Source of the DNA: Aphrophora alni
Taxonomy: Eukaryota > Arthropoda > Insecta > Hemiptera > Aphrophoridae
Length of the DNA stretch: 64,000 nucleotides
Direction of reading: 5' to 3'
Assembly (NCBI GenBank): GCA_963513935.1
Contig: OY740772.1
Location: forward strand, 104,555,989-104,619,988
The notes under the pieces are model-generated. The model was not told the origin of the DNA. It saw only the letters and a program-made list of their open reading frames with translations, and made no database searches. Below, in pieces: positions 24,424 through 36,470 of this stretch. Positions within the stretch are counted from its first letter, which is position 1; the number at the start of each line of letters is the position of its first letter. Position numbers and translations under genes: made by a program.

Positions 24424-24924
24424 CAGAGTGTTCCAAAATTGTGTTTCCAAACTTCAAGAAGTGGTCCTACACTACCACATAAAAACCAAGAAAAAGTTCC
24501 TATAAACAGATATCCGTAATTGCCTAGTGTCTCACTTATCAGCCATTATGTTGTTTCACTATAGATTTTTTATCTCAAGAACGGTTTGACGGATTGAATT
24601 GAAACTTGATATACTACCTAATAAGGTAAAGAACTGTTTTAAAAAAAAATACCCAACCCATTTCAAAATGGCGAATGCTAAAATTTGTCATACAAATTTC
24701 CCGGTTTTAAATTATTTAATTTAAAAAATTTAAACAGCCATTTTGAAACGATTAGGTTTGTTATTATCTTCAAAATAGTTCTTTAACTTATTAGGTACCA
24801 TGCCAAGTTTCAATTCAATCTGTCAAACTGTTCTGGATTTTTTTTTTAATTTGTGGAAAAAACAAAATGGCGGATAGCTGAACAACCTTTTGAATTTAGG
24901 AAATACAATTTTTACAACATTCTG
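24424..24924. mobile_element. Full-length hairpin MITE, about 0.5 kb, TA target site
   Basis: The left end tacagagtgttccaaaattg and right end caatttttacaacattctgta are inverted copies flanked by TATA. Inverted similarity extends almost the whole length: the left half has ggtttgacggattgaattga and the right half tcaattcaatctgtcaaact. The core again has a ttcaaaatggcga / cagccattttgaaa pair. It contains no coding sequence and could fold into one long hairpin when transcribed. Confidence 0.85.
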
Positions 24925-25899
24925 TATATTTAAATAAGGACCTATACTTGTTCGCTTGGCTCATAAACACGCCCTCAAAGTAAATTGTACTTTCAACAAC
25001 GGCGATTAACGTTCATTTCTGTTTTTACGTATTATTCCTAAACCTTAAAATGATGTAATTTGCGATTTTGCTACGGTTTTGGGTTTATTAATTCTTTACA
25101 TATCACTAAAAGTTAAACTAATTTCATTACAGTGGACTTTGTTTAAACAACCAACATGACCTCTTTTTTTTCTTCTTTTTTTCCCCCCCTCTCGGGGTTT
25201 TTGTAAAGATGGTGCCGAATACGTGTTTTTTAAGTCCTAAGACACTAAATGCGAGCAGTAAAATCTAAATTAGTTGTTAGATCCGATTTTTAACGACAAT
25301 TTTAAGTTATTGAAAAAAAAAATTTAATGATAAAATATATATGGTTAAAATTTATCTTTTTTGGTAGTTTTTTAGAAAACAATTTCATTTTTGCAGGTTT
25401 TTTCTGCTCGTTATTTCTTGATTCCACCAATATATTTAATATTTCGTATCGTGTCTAGTTGGAGCAGCCGTGCCCGTGTTTCATGTGTACTACAGTTTTA
25501 TTCCGCCTAGCTGAAAAGAACTTTATTTCTAAATTTAATATCGATTGTAGACGCGTTTGATCGATAACAAATGAAATATCGAACGGTCGAGTTAAAACCA
25601 GATCATCGGTATTTAAAACAGAGATAAGATAAATGAATCCTTTAACAGAAATCCAATCATATGAACACTGATCAACATACTCGTTCGTACCTGTTAAGAA
25701 TGTAACTCCAGTAGGTCTAATAATGTATGCATTACGTGCTACTTGCTATGTATGACCTACTTGAAGTCATCCTTGTGAATATTAATTAAAACTAATAAAC
25801 GTGTTTAGTGCGGAAGATGAATCATACACTGGATTTAGCTATTGAGTAGAAGCAATCTGTTTACGACCAAACAAACGACTTTTAATAGTTATTTCTTTC
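24925..25899. other. Non-coding stretch
   Basis: No gene or repeat was recognised apart from a pyrimidine-rich patch at about 25160-25200. Confidence 0.4.
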
Positions 25900-26140
25900 T
25901 CTTTCTTGTTGTTACTTAAAGGCGGAAAACTTTTCTGTCATCATCGCCTTATAAAAAAAGAGAAAGAGAAAAGAACGTTAAATAAAAACTGCTAACCCTC
26001 GAATACTCTAAAAGCGTCAAGGTCGGAAATGAACGAGAAAACTGAGTGGAATTCGAAAGAAATTAATCAAACCCAAGACTACATGGAAAAAGTTCCATCA
26101 CGTGATCCCTCGGGATTATCATGTCCGTATAGTGAGCTCC
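25900..26140 (+). repeat. R2 dispersed repeat copy
   Basis: Shows the R2 order: cttgttgttacttaaaggcg, gtcatcatcgccttataaaa, ctaaccctcgaatactctaa, agcgtcaaggtcggaaa, aaacccaagactacatgg and gatccctcgggatt. Confidence 0.7.
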
Positions 26141-26640
26141 TGACAGCTTATAGTATTTGTACCTTTATAGGGTGATTTTAAAGTATGGAACCGGCTTTAT
26201 AACGCACATGTACTTTAAGGGTTTCAACAGAACTAGTTACTAGAACTAGGAGTGCCAATGTATGTAGAGCCTTTCGGCACAACACCGATACCCGCCCAAG
26301 GAAAGAAGGAGGGAAGAGAATATCCACTATCAGCAGCACCACTACCCCCACGAGTCCAACCTCAAGTGCATGGGTGACGGAATGAAGCTCCGTCAGGGCT
26401 CTGTGGTACCATTTTTAGCTATACTGATTTCTCAGCTTCGTCCCGATGCCCAGAATGGTCGCAGGCCCGTGATCGTAAACAGACCACCATTTACGACCAC
26501 TACGGTTTCGGTGTCCCTTCATGTTCCGCCTGGGACTTGACGGTACACTACAGGTTACCTGGTTTTCCGTCACCACTTTATAATGCACAACTGAGAGGTA
26601 CTTGGAGGCGGAAACAAATGCAGGTCTACGTAGTTAAAAA
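26141..26640. other. GC-richer segment of unknown origin
   Basis: Between about 26220 and 26600 base composition becomes balanced (for example ccgatacccgcccaaggaaa, ctgggacttgacggtacact). The plus-strand frames are broken by stops but look partly protein-like. No family was recognised. It could be a decayed coding part of a mobile element or the end of an unknown repeat. Confidence 0.35.
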
Positions 26641-27344
26641 ATATACTTTTTTGTAGGTTTTAAATTTTTGTACGCCATCTTGAATCAAACTTTATTTTTT
26701 AAATAGGAAGATGGACATGTGATACAACATGATTTTCATTAAATTTTTAAAAGAAAAACGACGGCGAAATCAGTTTTTCGATAAATAGCTTCGTTTTAAA
26801 TTACAAACATTCAAAGTTGCAATGACGGAAAACCCCGTTAACAATAAAAATGGGGGTAAAATCGCCTTCGAAACGTTTTTATTGTGTTTTGCTGCAGAAT
26901 ACATCCAATAACGAACCGGAAAATAATTTTGAACCACGTAATTGAACAGGCGAAATGAGCGCATTGTTGTAACGTAATGCAAACAGCTGATTTAAACTAG
27001 GCCTACATTCAAACGGATAATACTTGAGGTTAGCGCATTGACAATCAGTAGAGGGGAAACATTCTGAACATTTATTGTAGAATGGTATGCTTTCAAAATT
27101 TATTGTATTAGCAATATGACCGAAAATATTAATTTAAATTTTAAAATTATATATTTGAATATTTTAAAGTGAATAATATGAGTTGATATTTAAATTGTAG
27201 TTGCGTTGTTAATTATTGTTTATTAATATTATAATTAAAGTTCGTTATTAGATGTATTCTACAGGAAAAATATAATAGAAAAGTTTCGACCGCGCATTTT
27301 ACCCGCTTTTTTACCGCGCATAGAAATCTTATTTGGTTATTTAA
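26641..27344. other. AT-rich non-coding stretch
   Basis: No gene recognised. The 70-codon minus-strand frame at 26770-26982 has no domain. Confidence 0.4.
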
Positions 27345-27470
27345 TGTTATTTAACTCCTTGATTGACCAATACAATTTAACATTTCCTACAAGGCTCAAG
27401 AGAGCAACATTTGACCATTACGTTTAGAGGATCTGCATTACATTGTATAATGGGACTGGGGGTGTCACAA
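27345..27470 (+). repeat. R1 family, B3 right-end fragment
   Basis: Reads gaccaatacaatttaacatt, tcctacaaggctcaagagag, acgtttagaggatctgcatt and tgtataatgggactggg, which is the last ~120 bp of the R1 consensus. The terminal gtaagtaccatgatgg is lost. Confidence 0.75.
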
Positions 27471-28603
27471 CCTGATCTATGATTCATTTGGAATTATATA
27501 AAACGGCGGGTTCCCGTGCAAATATTCCAGCAACAACTTAAACTAGAAATATTCACATTGCTTCCAATTTACTCTAGTTTTTTGTTCCAACTACATCTTC
27601 GTTTTTCTACAACACACTTGTTACTTCCAAAAGATAAAATGAAATTACTTTAATCGCAAGTTAATTAACTGGAAATAAATACACTTTATGAGTACAAATA
27701 AGGTAATACGCGAATTCATTTGTTTGAAGTTCAAATTCTAGAAAGGCAAACTCATTACAAAAACGTTGCGCAACATATTGCATGTGGTAAAGTCATTATC
27801 GTATGTATACAGTGTATGCGAGAGTAGTGAGGAATGTTTGGCGCAGTTCCGAGAACAGTTTTATATATAATGCTCTAATTTTAACAGAATTCTTTTAAAC
27901 AAACTATACTAGTATTTATTTCAAGAAGTGTGTTCTAATGAAGAAACTGAATGTATATCTTATATCAATACTAATATATACGTTACTAGATAAACTAGTA
28001 ATAAAATAATAATAAATTAAAATGGTCATAAAGTCATTCCCCCAATTCTTTCCACAGTTTGCATCATAATGATTAAGTTTCTGTATATTACTTATAATAC
28101 ATTTTGGATTTGTTAAAAAATTCGGCCACCATCTTGAATTCGCCATATTGGAGAGACAATTTTCTCTCACCTATCTCAAGCTATACACGAACGAGCCGTA
28201 GCCGCCATGAACGAGTGGACATAGTATAGGTATACATGACCAGTCAATGTTTTCCATTTATCACACATAATCTGACTACTGTTACTGCGTAACGAACTTG
28301 CAGTAAGACATCAGCATTAGGGCACAGAAAGAACAGCAAATAAGGTGGAGGGGTATCTCAGGTTATGGATTAGCAAACTCCTACCTCGCGTCTCCTTTTA
28401 GCAAATTGCAATTATTCAACTCAAGATAAGCAGGGAGAATATAAAAAAGGTAATGTTCGTTACAGGGAGAAAACACAAGACTGAGGAGCTGAGACGAAGG
28501 GACAGATAATCCCTCAAGAATTTTTTTTTTCAGAAATATTCTAAAATTAATAGAGGATACGGTTTTCCTGAGGACATTAAATTATCTACATATTCTTGGG
28601 TAT
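27471..28603. other. Non-coding stretch
   Basis: No gene or repeat family was recognised. The 84-codon minus-strand frame at 27916-28170 has no domain. Confidence 0.4.
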
Positions 28604-28874
28604 AAATGGACAGGTTTCATCTGAGCTGTGGAGTTTGGGTGCGCAGTGGGTCTAGGCGTGGTCTAAGCAGCAGTAAGGTGGTGGGGAAAGGGGTCGCCTC
28701 AGTCTGTGTTGGGTGTTGGTACTAACAACGATGTCTGCAAGACCGCTGGATCGTGGACAGTAGCCGGCGCTAACTGTTTCCCCTACAATGCCTCTATCCC
28801 CACGCGGCCTCGAACTACAAACTTGTACCTCCCTTCCACGCGCAGCTCACAGCTCAGATGAAACCTGTTCATTT
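28604..28874. mobile_element. GC-rich MITE-like insertion with 29-bp inverted ends
   Basis: The left arm, aaatggacaggtttcatctg (28604 onward), and the right arm, cagatgaaacctgttcattt (ending 28874), are inverted copies with about two differences over 29-30 bp. The 210-bp interior is markedly GC-richer than its surroundings. No clear target-site duplication was identified. The superfamily is unknown. Confidence 0.65.
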
Positions 28875-29165
28875 ACACGCAATAAACCATTGTGGTTGAT
28901 TTGCAAAACGGATGGACCGCCCAATTAAAGAACCCCTTAGGAGCTCACGGGTATAGCAATCCTAAAGGACTTTAGATCTACAACTTTTTCTCACGTAACT
29001 TTGGGTTAGATCCCTCTCTATCATCTTTCCTATCAGATCTCTCTGGAAAACTCTTGTTCTCTTTAAACACTGATATTATTCGAAGTCTTTTTATGTTCTC
29101 TTCTTTCCTTTTTTCATACAGCGATGAAAATCGAGAAGAAAGAACGAAGAAGAACAGCAAACATG
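28875..29165 (-). repeat. R2 dispersed repeat copy
   Basis: Minus-strand R2: gatctacaactttttctcac, gggttagatccctctctatc, atctttcctatcagatctct and aactcttgttctctttaaac. The 60-codon minus-strand frame here is repeat-derived. Confidence 0.65.
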
Positions 29166-31190
29166 TAACCGAAATACCAAATGGTCGAGTGACAAGACAT
29201 CATTTCGCTAAATCAATTTAAAACATCTAAAAACCTTTCACAAATCAAACATTACGTTTCCTCGTACTTAGCGAAAGTCTCAGAAATGTCTCTATGAACA
29301 TTGTAAAAGACCGAGTACTTGCAAGTTCTCTGATACCTGTAGATCGTTAAAATCCAACTATTTTCGCAGCTCTCTCCAACTTCCGTTAAATGAGATCACC
29401 GTATGAATGGATTTCCTAACGCCTTCCAGTACCAATTGTTTGTAAACATACAAGTCGTGCATTGAGTGACTAAGGAAATTAAAAGTCTACGACGTGTTAA
29501 TTCGGTTTATGAACTCAACTATGACTGGAAAGATAAATTGCACTCAAGTAACGAATGATTCACGACTTTTTACAATAGGACATGACATCATTCGTTTAAC
29601 GAGAGTTCTAAAGCATGACCAATGAAACTTAAGATCCTGTAGACTTTGGAGAGCGATGGTTTCAGTCAAAATATTTCTCAAGAGGATTATTTTACTTTGA
29701 AGTTTATTATTATTATATAAAATATAATAATAATTCCCACAACAATAGAAATTAATAACTAAAAACTCAATATTTGCAATAATGATTATTAAATTTATTC
29801 CACTAATTGCTCTGATGTACGTTTCGACAACATGGTAATCATCATCAGAGGGTATATAACTGAACTGCCCGGAAAAAATAAATTCAACAAACCATATCTA
29901 ACTGAACCAGTTTATTTCGCATTTATTCATTCTAAATTTACTTATCTATTTGAAAATTCCGTAAAAAAATCACATTTTGTTAATTTTTGGAACATTCTGT
30001 ATAAGAAATAACACTGTATTAATTTATGTCCGAAACTTTCATTTGATATGTCAATATAATTGATATTCAAATAATTTGTGTATGTAGGCTTACGTTTTGC
30101 TTTGTAGAACACCCTGTACCAGATAGCTAATTTTCAATACATCACAATAAGCCAATAGTAAATCGTTAATCATTCAGCCATGACTGTAAAGAACGATTAA
30201 AACTGGGTTTACAAAATTGCGAATATTAAGACGCTATAACTCGGTTGTTATTAAAGATAAATTAAAAATCTTAATAGTAAATACAAAAATAAGATAAAAT
30301 TGACATTTCATATTTTTTTTTTTGTAAATAATGGCAAAATGTTCTTTCGTTTAAAACAATTTCAAGAATATCGGTCCAGTAGAACTCCAGAAATAAGCAT
30401 TAATAGGGTTATCGCTAAAATCATTTAAAAACCCCTTCAAAAGTGCCCTTGTGATCGTGGGTTAGGTGAGACTCTCAGACCCTAAGATTTCCAATAAGAC
30501 CATCTCCATCTCTGTAGGTTATGTGAGCGCGGAGGAATTCTTTGTGAACATATTTAGACTTTGCTTAATTATATACAAGATTATTTCAAAGAATCAGAAC
30601 AATTCTATCCTATTGTAAATGGTTAATAAGCTAAAATTAATTTAAAAAAAAAAAATTAAATATTAACTAGCTGATGGCCCCAGTTTCAGATGGGGATAGT
30701 TGAGATAGTTTTATAAAGAAATCATTTTTTTTAGCACAACCCTAATAGTGGTGCTATGGAAATAAATTATGCACAAATACAGCAACACACCAATTTTGAT
30801 CACTATCGACCCATAAATAACAAAGATACTTGTTTTAGGGGTAAAAACACCCTTGGAGTGGAACATTTTTAAAACCCTTTCTTAATACGCGTCTACAGAC
30901 CTACCCCAAACCATATTAAAAAAATGTATAGATGTAAAAATGTAAAAAATTCTTGGATCCAGAGATTTCTTGATCAGTCAGTGGGTTTCGACTTGTATGT
31001 ATGTAGCCTATGTATATATATTATTTATTTTTTATACTAATATTTAAATTTATTAACATTTATTTCGAAAAGATTAATCAAACTATTAATTCAACTTTAT
31101 ATCGATTACTATTTGGGAGAGAGACGCAAACAACTTAAAATGGGTTGAAATTATTTTTATAGGAAAAACTATATTGCTTGACTTGACAAT
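29166..31190. other. Non-coding stretch with small repeat scraps
   Basis: No gene. An AT hairpin lies around 29705-29735. At 29827-29860 the motif gtttcgacaacatggtaatc followed by atcatcagag resembles the loop/arm motif of the hairpins at 42426 and 56539. At about 29988 and 30112 there are MITE-like ends (ggaacattctgtat, gaacaccctgtac). Around 30668 the word actagctgatggcccc resembles the start of a dispersed repeat seen in many insects, but no copy partner is in this window. Confidence 0.4.
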
Positions 31191-31410
31191 CCAGAGGGAG
31201 CAAACCCGGATCTACACCTTTTTATCATGTAGTCTTGAGTTGGATTTTCTCTTTCATCTTTCCTATCCGGGCTCTCTCCACCAACATTTCTTCTTTTTAC
31301 GCTGCTATTAGAGCATTTGAGGGTTAGGGTTCTTTATTTTATGTCCTTTTCTTCTTTTTATATAAGGCGATGATGACCGAGAGGATTTTCGTTTTTAAAC
31401 CGCAAGTGGG
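31191..31410 (-). repeat. R2 dispersed repeat copy
   Basis: One of the best R2 copies: cccggatctacaccttttta, catgtagtcttgagttggat, tctttcatctttcctatccg, tattagagcatttgagggtt, attttatgtccttttcttct and ggcgatgatgaccgagagga. Confidence 0.75.
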
Positions 31411-31999
31411 GGGGAGGCATAATTTCCCACAATAAACACAATAATTGATCAAGATGACGACTCCAGTGACTCATCAGAACCAGTTATCGTCAAATGACAA
31501 CAAAGTTACGTTTCCTGTAAACATTCCTATTAGATTGTCCTTGTCTCAAAACACTGAACGATGTAAAGATTATTATTGGACATCACTTAAACGTTAGATA
31601 GAGGTCGCTTTGCAGCATATAATCTAGGTCAATCTTGTGTTCTCGAATGAATGCAAGTCCCATTGTATCTAAAGATTTAATTAGCACTAAACCATAGATC
31701 TGATAAACCGACATCCATTCATGATTATCTCCGCAGCAGTTGGTAGTTGCATATATTTCAATACAGTATATTATATAGACAATACTGGGAATTGGTTCAG
31801 CGTATCAGACCGCAGCGTGGAGCCTACTATAGTACATTACAATTAGTTCTACTGCTGTGCATTCAATGTCATGATCAAAAATAATAACACTTTGAATTTT
31901 GATCTAATAGAGCGTTAAAAAAAATGACTCCTTGACACTTTCAGTTCGTTAATAATCCATTAAAAGCACATAAAAACCAGTAGATGTGGAACCGTTTAG
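31411..31999. other. Non-coding stretch
   Basis: No gene or known repeat noticed. Confidence 0.4.
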
Positions 32000-32720
32000 G
32001 TACTCTCCCAGCTCCATCATCAATTTAATACAAGCAGATCCACTAAATGTAATGATAAAAGTTGCTGTCTTGGACTTTGCCGGAAATGTAAGGTTACGTT
32101 CAGTTAAGTTTAGGTTAAAACACAATTATTTTGTAATAATACAATACAAACTTTTTGGTATTCAATTTAAAACAAACTGATGGACACCATCAAAGTTTAC
32201 CCAGCCACATCGTATAATCTAAATGTAATGGAGAAAAGTTTGTTTCTTGACCTTTGACGGAAATGTAAGGTTAGATTTACTTTTTAAAAAACCTATTTAA
32301 CCCAGATGTAATAATAACATACAAGTACTTCACTTTAAAACAAACTGTTGGGCGCCATCAAGGTACTTACCCAGGCCCCCGTCACATAATTATATACAAA
32401 AAGATCCTCAAAATGTAATGCACAAAAGTTTCCTGAGCTTTGTCGGATATGTTAGGTTAGGTCAGGTTAAGTTATACATTTAGGAAACACAATTTGACAC
32501 CGATATAATAATAAAATACGCGTATTTCACTTTAAAACAAATTGATTGGCGAAATTAAAGTACTTACCCAGCCCCTTCATGTAATGTAAACACTGTACAA
32601 GCAGCAAATCCTCTACAAGTTGGTCTATTGACCTTGTAATAATAATTTGTATTGGTAAGATGTACGTAGTGTAAGGTAAGTTTGTTGACTTCATAATTGG
32701 GTGGGTATATAAACACTACT
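32000..32720 (-). repeat. Cluster of three partial R1 right ends
   Basis: R1 right-end text in reverse occurs three times: accatcaaagtttacccagc (32187), gccatcaaggtacttaccca (32354) and gaaattaaagtacttaccca (32551). Each is followed by aatgtaatg-like text and a tgtcgg/gacggaaatgtaaggtta segment. The spacing of about 170-200 bp suggests a tandemly amplified or serially inserted terminal segment. Confidence 0.55.
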
Positions 32721-33869
32721 ATCTTGACGTCGGATAACCCCTAACGGGCCTTGTAAATGTTTATAATTTATATTAACATCTGTTAAGTTGTTTCTTCATA
32801 GATCTCCGTGCATTGCGACCCCACTCCAAAAGCGTTCTATGCAAGGTGGAATCGTGAATTATGACACAGCTGGTTTTAAATCTTTTTATAATTCAAAACT
32901 ATTTTTATGAAAATTAATTTAACTTATTCTACGTAAAATAGCATCATCTCTTACGGAGGCTTTACATTTTCTTCCATAGCGACGCTTTCGTTGGGGCGAA
33001 ATTGTACCTATCTTAAGATTTTTCCCAATTATCTTAACTCCACCTAGACGAACCTGCCTTTGAGTCATAATAATATATTCATTAAGAGTTATTTTCTCAA
33101 AGGTTAAGAAAAAGATAATATGTCTCTAAATTTATCAGTCATACAAATACCAATTAAACTAAAAAAAAAAAAAACCTAAATAGGTTACCATAAATAATTC
33201 ACGAAACCCCTGAAAACAAACGATAATTGGTATAACAGTAAATGAAATAGAGGGAAACAGTTTCAATCCGTGATGCAAAAAAACCCCTTGTTCTTGTTAA
33301 AATTAATTTGTAGATGGCTACAGGAGGTTGAGGGAGACCTGAAAGTGTTGAGAAACCAGACGGGCAGCGTTGGATGAAGAGAGTGGAGGGGAATTGTAAT
33401 GGAGGTATGCTCACCATGGGCTTACTGGAGAGTAAGGTAAGCGGTGCGCCACTTCGTACGCTAGACAAAAACGATTTATTGAATGTATTATATCATCCAA
33501 TGAGCTAGGTCCTCCTATTGTTTACAGAACCAGTAGTTTACGTATAGGATTGATCAGGACGTCGTATAAAACTTCAAATTTATTCCACAACGGGAGGTCC
33601 ATGACATTTCATTAACTGAACGTGTGAACTTTGAGAATCGTGACTGTTCGCATTACCACAGATACTACATTGCTTTCATCTAGTTCACACTATTACATGA
33701 ATCTTGACTTTTGATTGAATCACAGCCTCGTACTCGACTACTTATCCACGTTGAATGTTTAATGAGCGAACCTTCATGATCGTACGGAAACTATGAAAAC
33801 AAATTAAGCAAAATTTACCTGCCAAAGTACTCGTCTAAAGTATATCCATACAACCTCTGAGAATCAGTT
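32721..33869. other. Non-coding stretch
   Basis: No gene recognised. A GC-richer patch at 33310-33460 carries an 89-codon minus-strand frame (33199-33468) without a recognisable domain and with no splice evidence that could be judged here. Confidence 0.35.
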
Positions 33870-34070
33870 GAGCGACGGATTCCATGGATCTATATCTTTT
33901 ATCATTTAGTCTTGGGTTAGAAGCTTCTCTTTGAACTTGTCTACTAGAACTTGCCCAACTCTTGTTGTCTTCCAACCCTCTGATGCTATTAAGAGTATAG
34001 AGGGGTAGGAGTTTTTTTCCCTTTTCTTTTAAGGAGAATATGACCGAGAGGTTTTTGCCTTTAAACAATA
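33870..34070 (-). repeat. R2 dispersed repeat copy
   Basis: Contains catggatctatatcttttat, atttagtcttgggttagaag, cttgcccaactcttgttgtc, tgctattaagagtatagagg and gaccgaga followed by tttttgcctttaaacaat. The 118-codon minus-strand frame at 33835-34191 runs through it and is not a gene. Confidence 0.7.
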
Positions 34071-34829
34071 ACAATAAAACATATTCAGTAATTGTTACTT
34101 CTAATTCTGAGTTATGACATTCGCGTGGGGCAACTCTAGGGCTTCTGCTAGAGCATTTTTGTGGCAGAAAAAAACAGTTAGAAGTGTACATGGCTTATCT
34201 GACAGGCATTATTAATGTCAATACTAGAGGAAATATTAGTCAAATTCGATTCCGCTTAGTAGACCTGTGACCATTGCATTCCGCTCCGTCACCACAGCTC
34301 AATGGTTTCTAGGATCTGTTGACTCCATCCGCTCTCTGCTCAACTAGACAACGAAGTAAAGAAAATTTTATGATAATCTGTTCAGTAGTTCGGGGGAGAA
34401 AGAAAAATTTGTTTTGTTTAACCGCAAAGATTATAAACGAATATTTTGAAATACAATATACTTCACTGAAGATACTGATTTAGCTGTTTGATTTATTCAG
34501 ATTGTAGTAGGGTATTAAACATCGAACCATCGGATCCCCAACATTTTTCGGGGTAGTTTCTCGTGATTTTCTAAATTAATATATTTTTTACCAAATTTAA
34601 AATGTAAAGTAAAATCTTTGAATAATGCATAATTTTATCAAATAATTAGTACCTTGTATTTAAAATATAGTATTTGTTTTAGGGAATGTTGCCAATTCAT
34701 TTACCTTCTACATTTTGTGGCTATTTTTTTTTCTCAATAAAATATGATTTTTTTTCAAAATAACTCAAATTAAATCCATTAATCTTCAAACCAAGTACAA
34801 AATGTCGATCTCCGTATTTTTAACAGATA
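34071..34829. other. AT-rich non-coding stretch
   Basis: No gene or repeat was recognised. Confidence 0.4.
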
Positions 34830-35640
34830 TTATCTATATTTTATGGGATCTGGAAACTGAAAAAAAGTGTTTTTGACAAGCAATCCGTCCGTCATCGCTG
34901 TCGTCTGTACTTAAACACGATAATGACCTCAAACATTACGATAGGAACATGTAATTTGAAATAGGAAACTATAGTGTGCCCAAATTCAGAAACATTGAAT
35001 TCAAAAAACGATAATTTTAAACAGTTTTTTGATCATATCCTGAGTGGTATACCACTCGTTACGTACTGAATTAAATACAAATATGCTAATTTCATTCTGG
35101 ATCAACTCGCCATTTCTACGACGGCAAATAGCGAAATAATTGTCAAAAATTTCGAAACCTCATCTCCAAAAAAAGTGTTAATTCGTATAGTATTAAGCAG
35201 AGGCGGCGCGTCCATAAGGGCAGGTGGGGCTGAGCCCCACCAATAATTCAGAAAAATAAAATATTAGTTCATTAAAATAAACACTGAATTGATATGAAAA
35301 CAGCGCGTGAATATGTAAATGTAACGCAAAAATATGTTTGCGCGCCTACTGAGAGTGACCCGAGCGGGTGGGGCTGATTTGAAAGTAGCCCTGGCGGAAT
35401 AGCATTGTAGCATATACTATTAAGATTTAGCAAGGACCAGTAACAGACATGAGCTGTACATATATGTAAAGTTTCAAGGCCAGTTAGGACATTTTAGACT
35501 ATATTGTTTAATATATACAACCCTTGATCCACCAATACAATTTAACATTTCCTAAAAGGCCCAAGAAACCAACTTTTAGGCATTACAAATTAAAGAATCC
35601 GCTTGTATTACATTGTATGATAGGGGCTGGGTAATATGTA
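34830..35640 (+). repeat. R1 family copy (D + B1-B3) split by a nested insertion
   Basis: Module D spans 34860-34990 (cgtccgtcatcgctgtcgtc). A weak B1 follows, then after the insertion at 35198-35424 the R1 text continues with gcaaggaccagtaacagaca. B3 comes next (gatccaccaatacaatttaa, catttcctaaaaggcccaag) with the right end gataggggctgggtaa near 35622. Reading across the insertion restores continuous R1 order, which dates the insertion as younger than this copy. Confidence 0.75.
35198..35424. mobile_element. GC-rich short insertion with 7-bp target duplication
   Basis: Starts cagaggcggcgcgtccataa and includes ggtggggctgagccccacc, a short GC palindrome, later cgagcgggtggggctgattt and cctggcgg. 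The heptamer tattaag occurs immediately before it (35191-35197) and as its last seven bases (35418-35424), as expected of a target-site duplication. CAGAGGCGG-type starts are seen in some hAT-like elements, but no convincing inverted right terminus is present, so class is uncertain. Confidence 0.6.
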
Positions 35641-36284
35641 TTTGCTGAAAATATTATTTCATCAACCCGTTAATCAAGTTTACAGGCATCTTTTTTATTG
35701 TCCGATTTATAAATTATTGTTGTTTTTTTAATCTTCTTAACTGTTTTATTAATGCAATCTAACTAACATGTTGTGATAATCTACGATACAGCCAGACGGG
35801 ATAAGATAAGAATTGCGCACATTTGTAAAACAAATGTAATATAAACTCATGCTTTAACACTATCCCACCTCATTATTTCCCCATCACTTTGCATTAGGGG
35901 GCGAGATGTGGTATTTGTTCTCGTAATACTGAGAAATGAGTTTAAAATTCGTGACGCCTTCGAGGCACGCTTATCGCGCTCGTAACCTGGGATCGTCTTG
36001 GTTTGCCAGAGCAATCTTGGTTGGGGCCGGGGCTAACCGCGATCACAACCGGGATTCGGACAGCTAGGGAGTGAAGATCTTTGATCTACTTGTCAGCCGA
36101 AAAGCCTGAACGTCAGAGGATTATTGCGTGTGGGGTGTGGTCCGGCCCCTCTATAATAATCATGTCCAGTCCTCCTAATTTATTTAGTTTTAATTAATTT
36201 TAATAATTTTCCAAATTAAATGTCAGGCTAAATTTCGGTAAATTGCGTTCCGAGATTCTCTCCGAGATTCTCTACTTCTACGAG
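35641..36284. other. Intervening stretch including a GC-rich island
   Basis: 35870-36170 is clearly GC-richer than its surroundings (tcgtaacctgggatcgtctt, ggttggggccggggctaacc, gggtgtggtccggcccct). No rRNA, tRNA or protein signature was recognised. It may be an unclassified repeat. The remainder is AT-rich. Confidence 0.4.
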
Positions 36285-36470
36285 GCCCTTTAGAGCCTAG
36301 CCGACATCAAGAAAGTAGTGATATACACAATTACATGATTCAAAAAACCTACTTTAACATTACTGGATAAGCACCCTTGATCTACCAATACAATTTAACA
36401 TTTTTCCTGTAAGCCCAAGAATCCAAATTTAAGATATTACATTTAGAGGCTGGGTAAGTACCATGATGGT
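36285..36470 (+). repeat. R1 family, B2-B3 fragment with intact right end
   Basis: Reads agcctagccgacatcaagaa, gatctaccaatacaatttaa, then aggctgggtaagtaccatga with tgg. The final words give the clearest statement of the R1 terminus, together with the copy at 40218. Confidence 0.75.

Noticed and set aside
33199..34191. Minus-strand genes of 89 and 118 residues
   Set aside because: The second runs through an R2 repeat copy. The first has no domain, and neither has supporting context.
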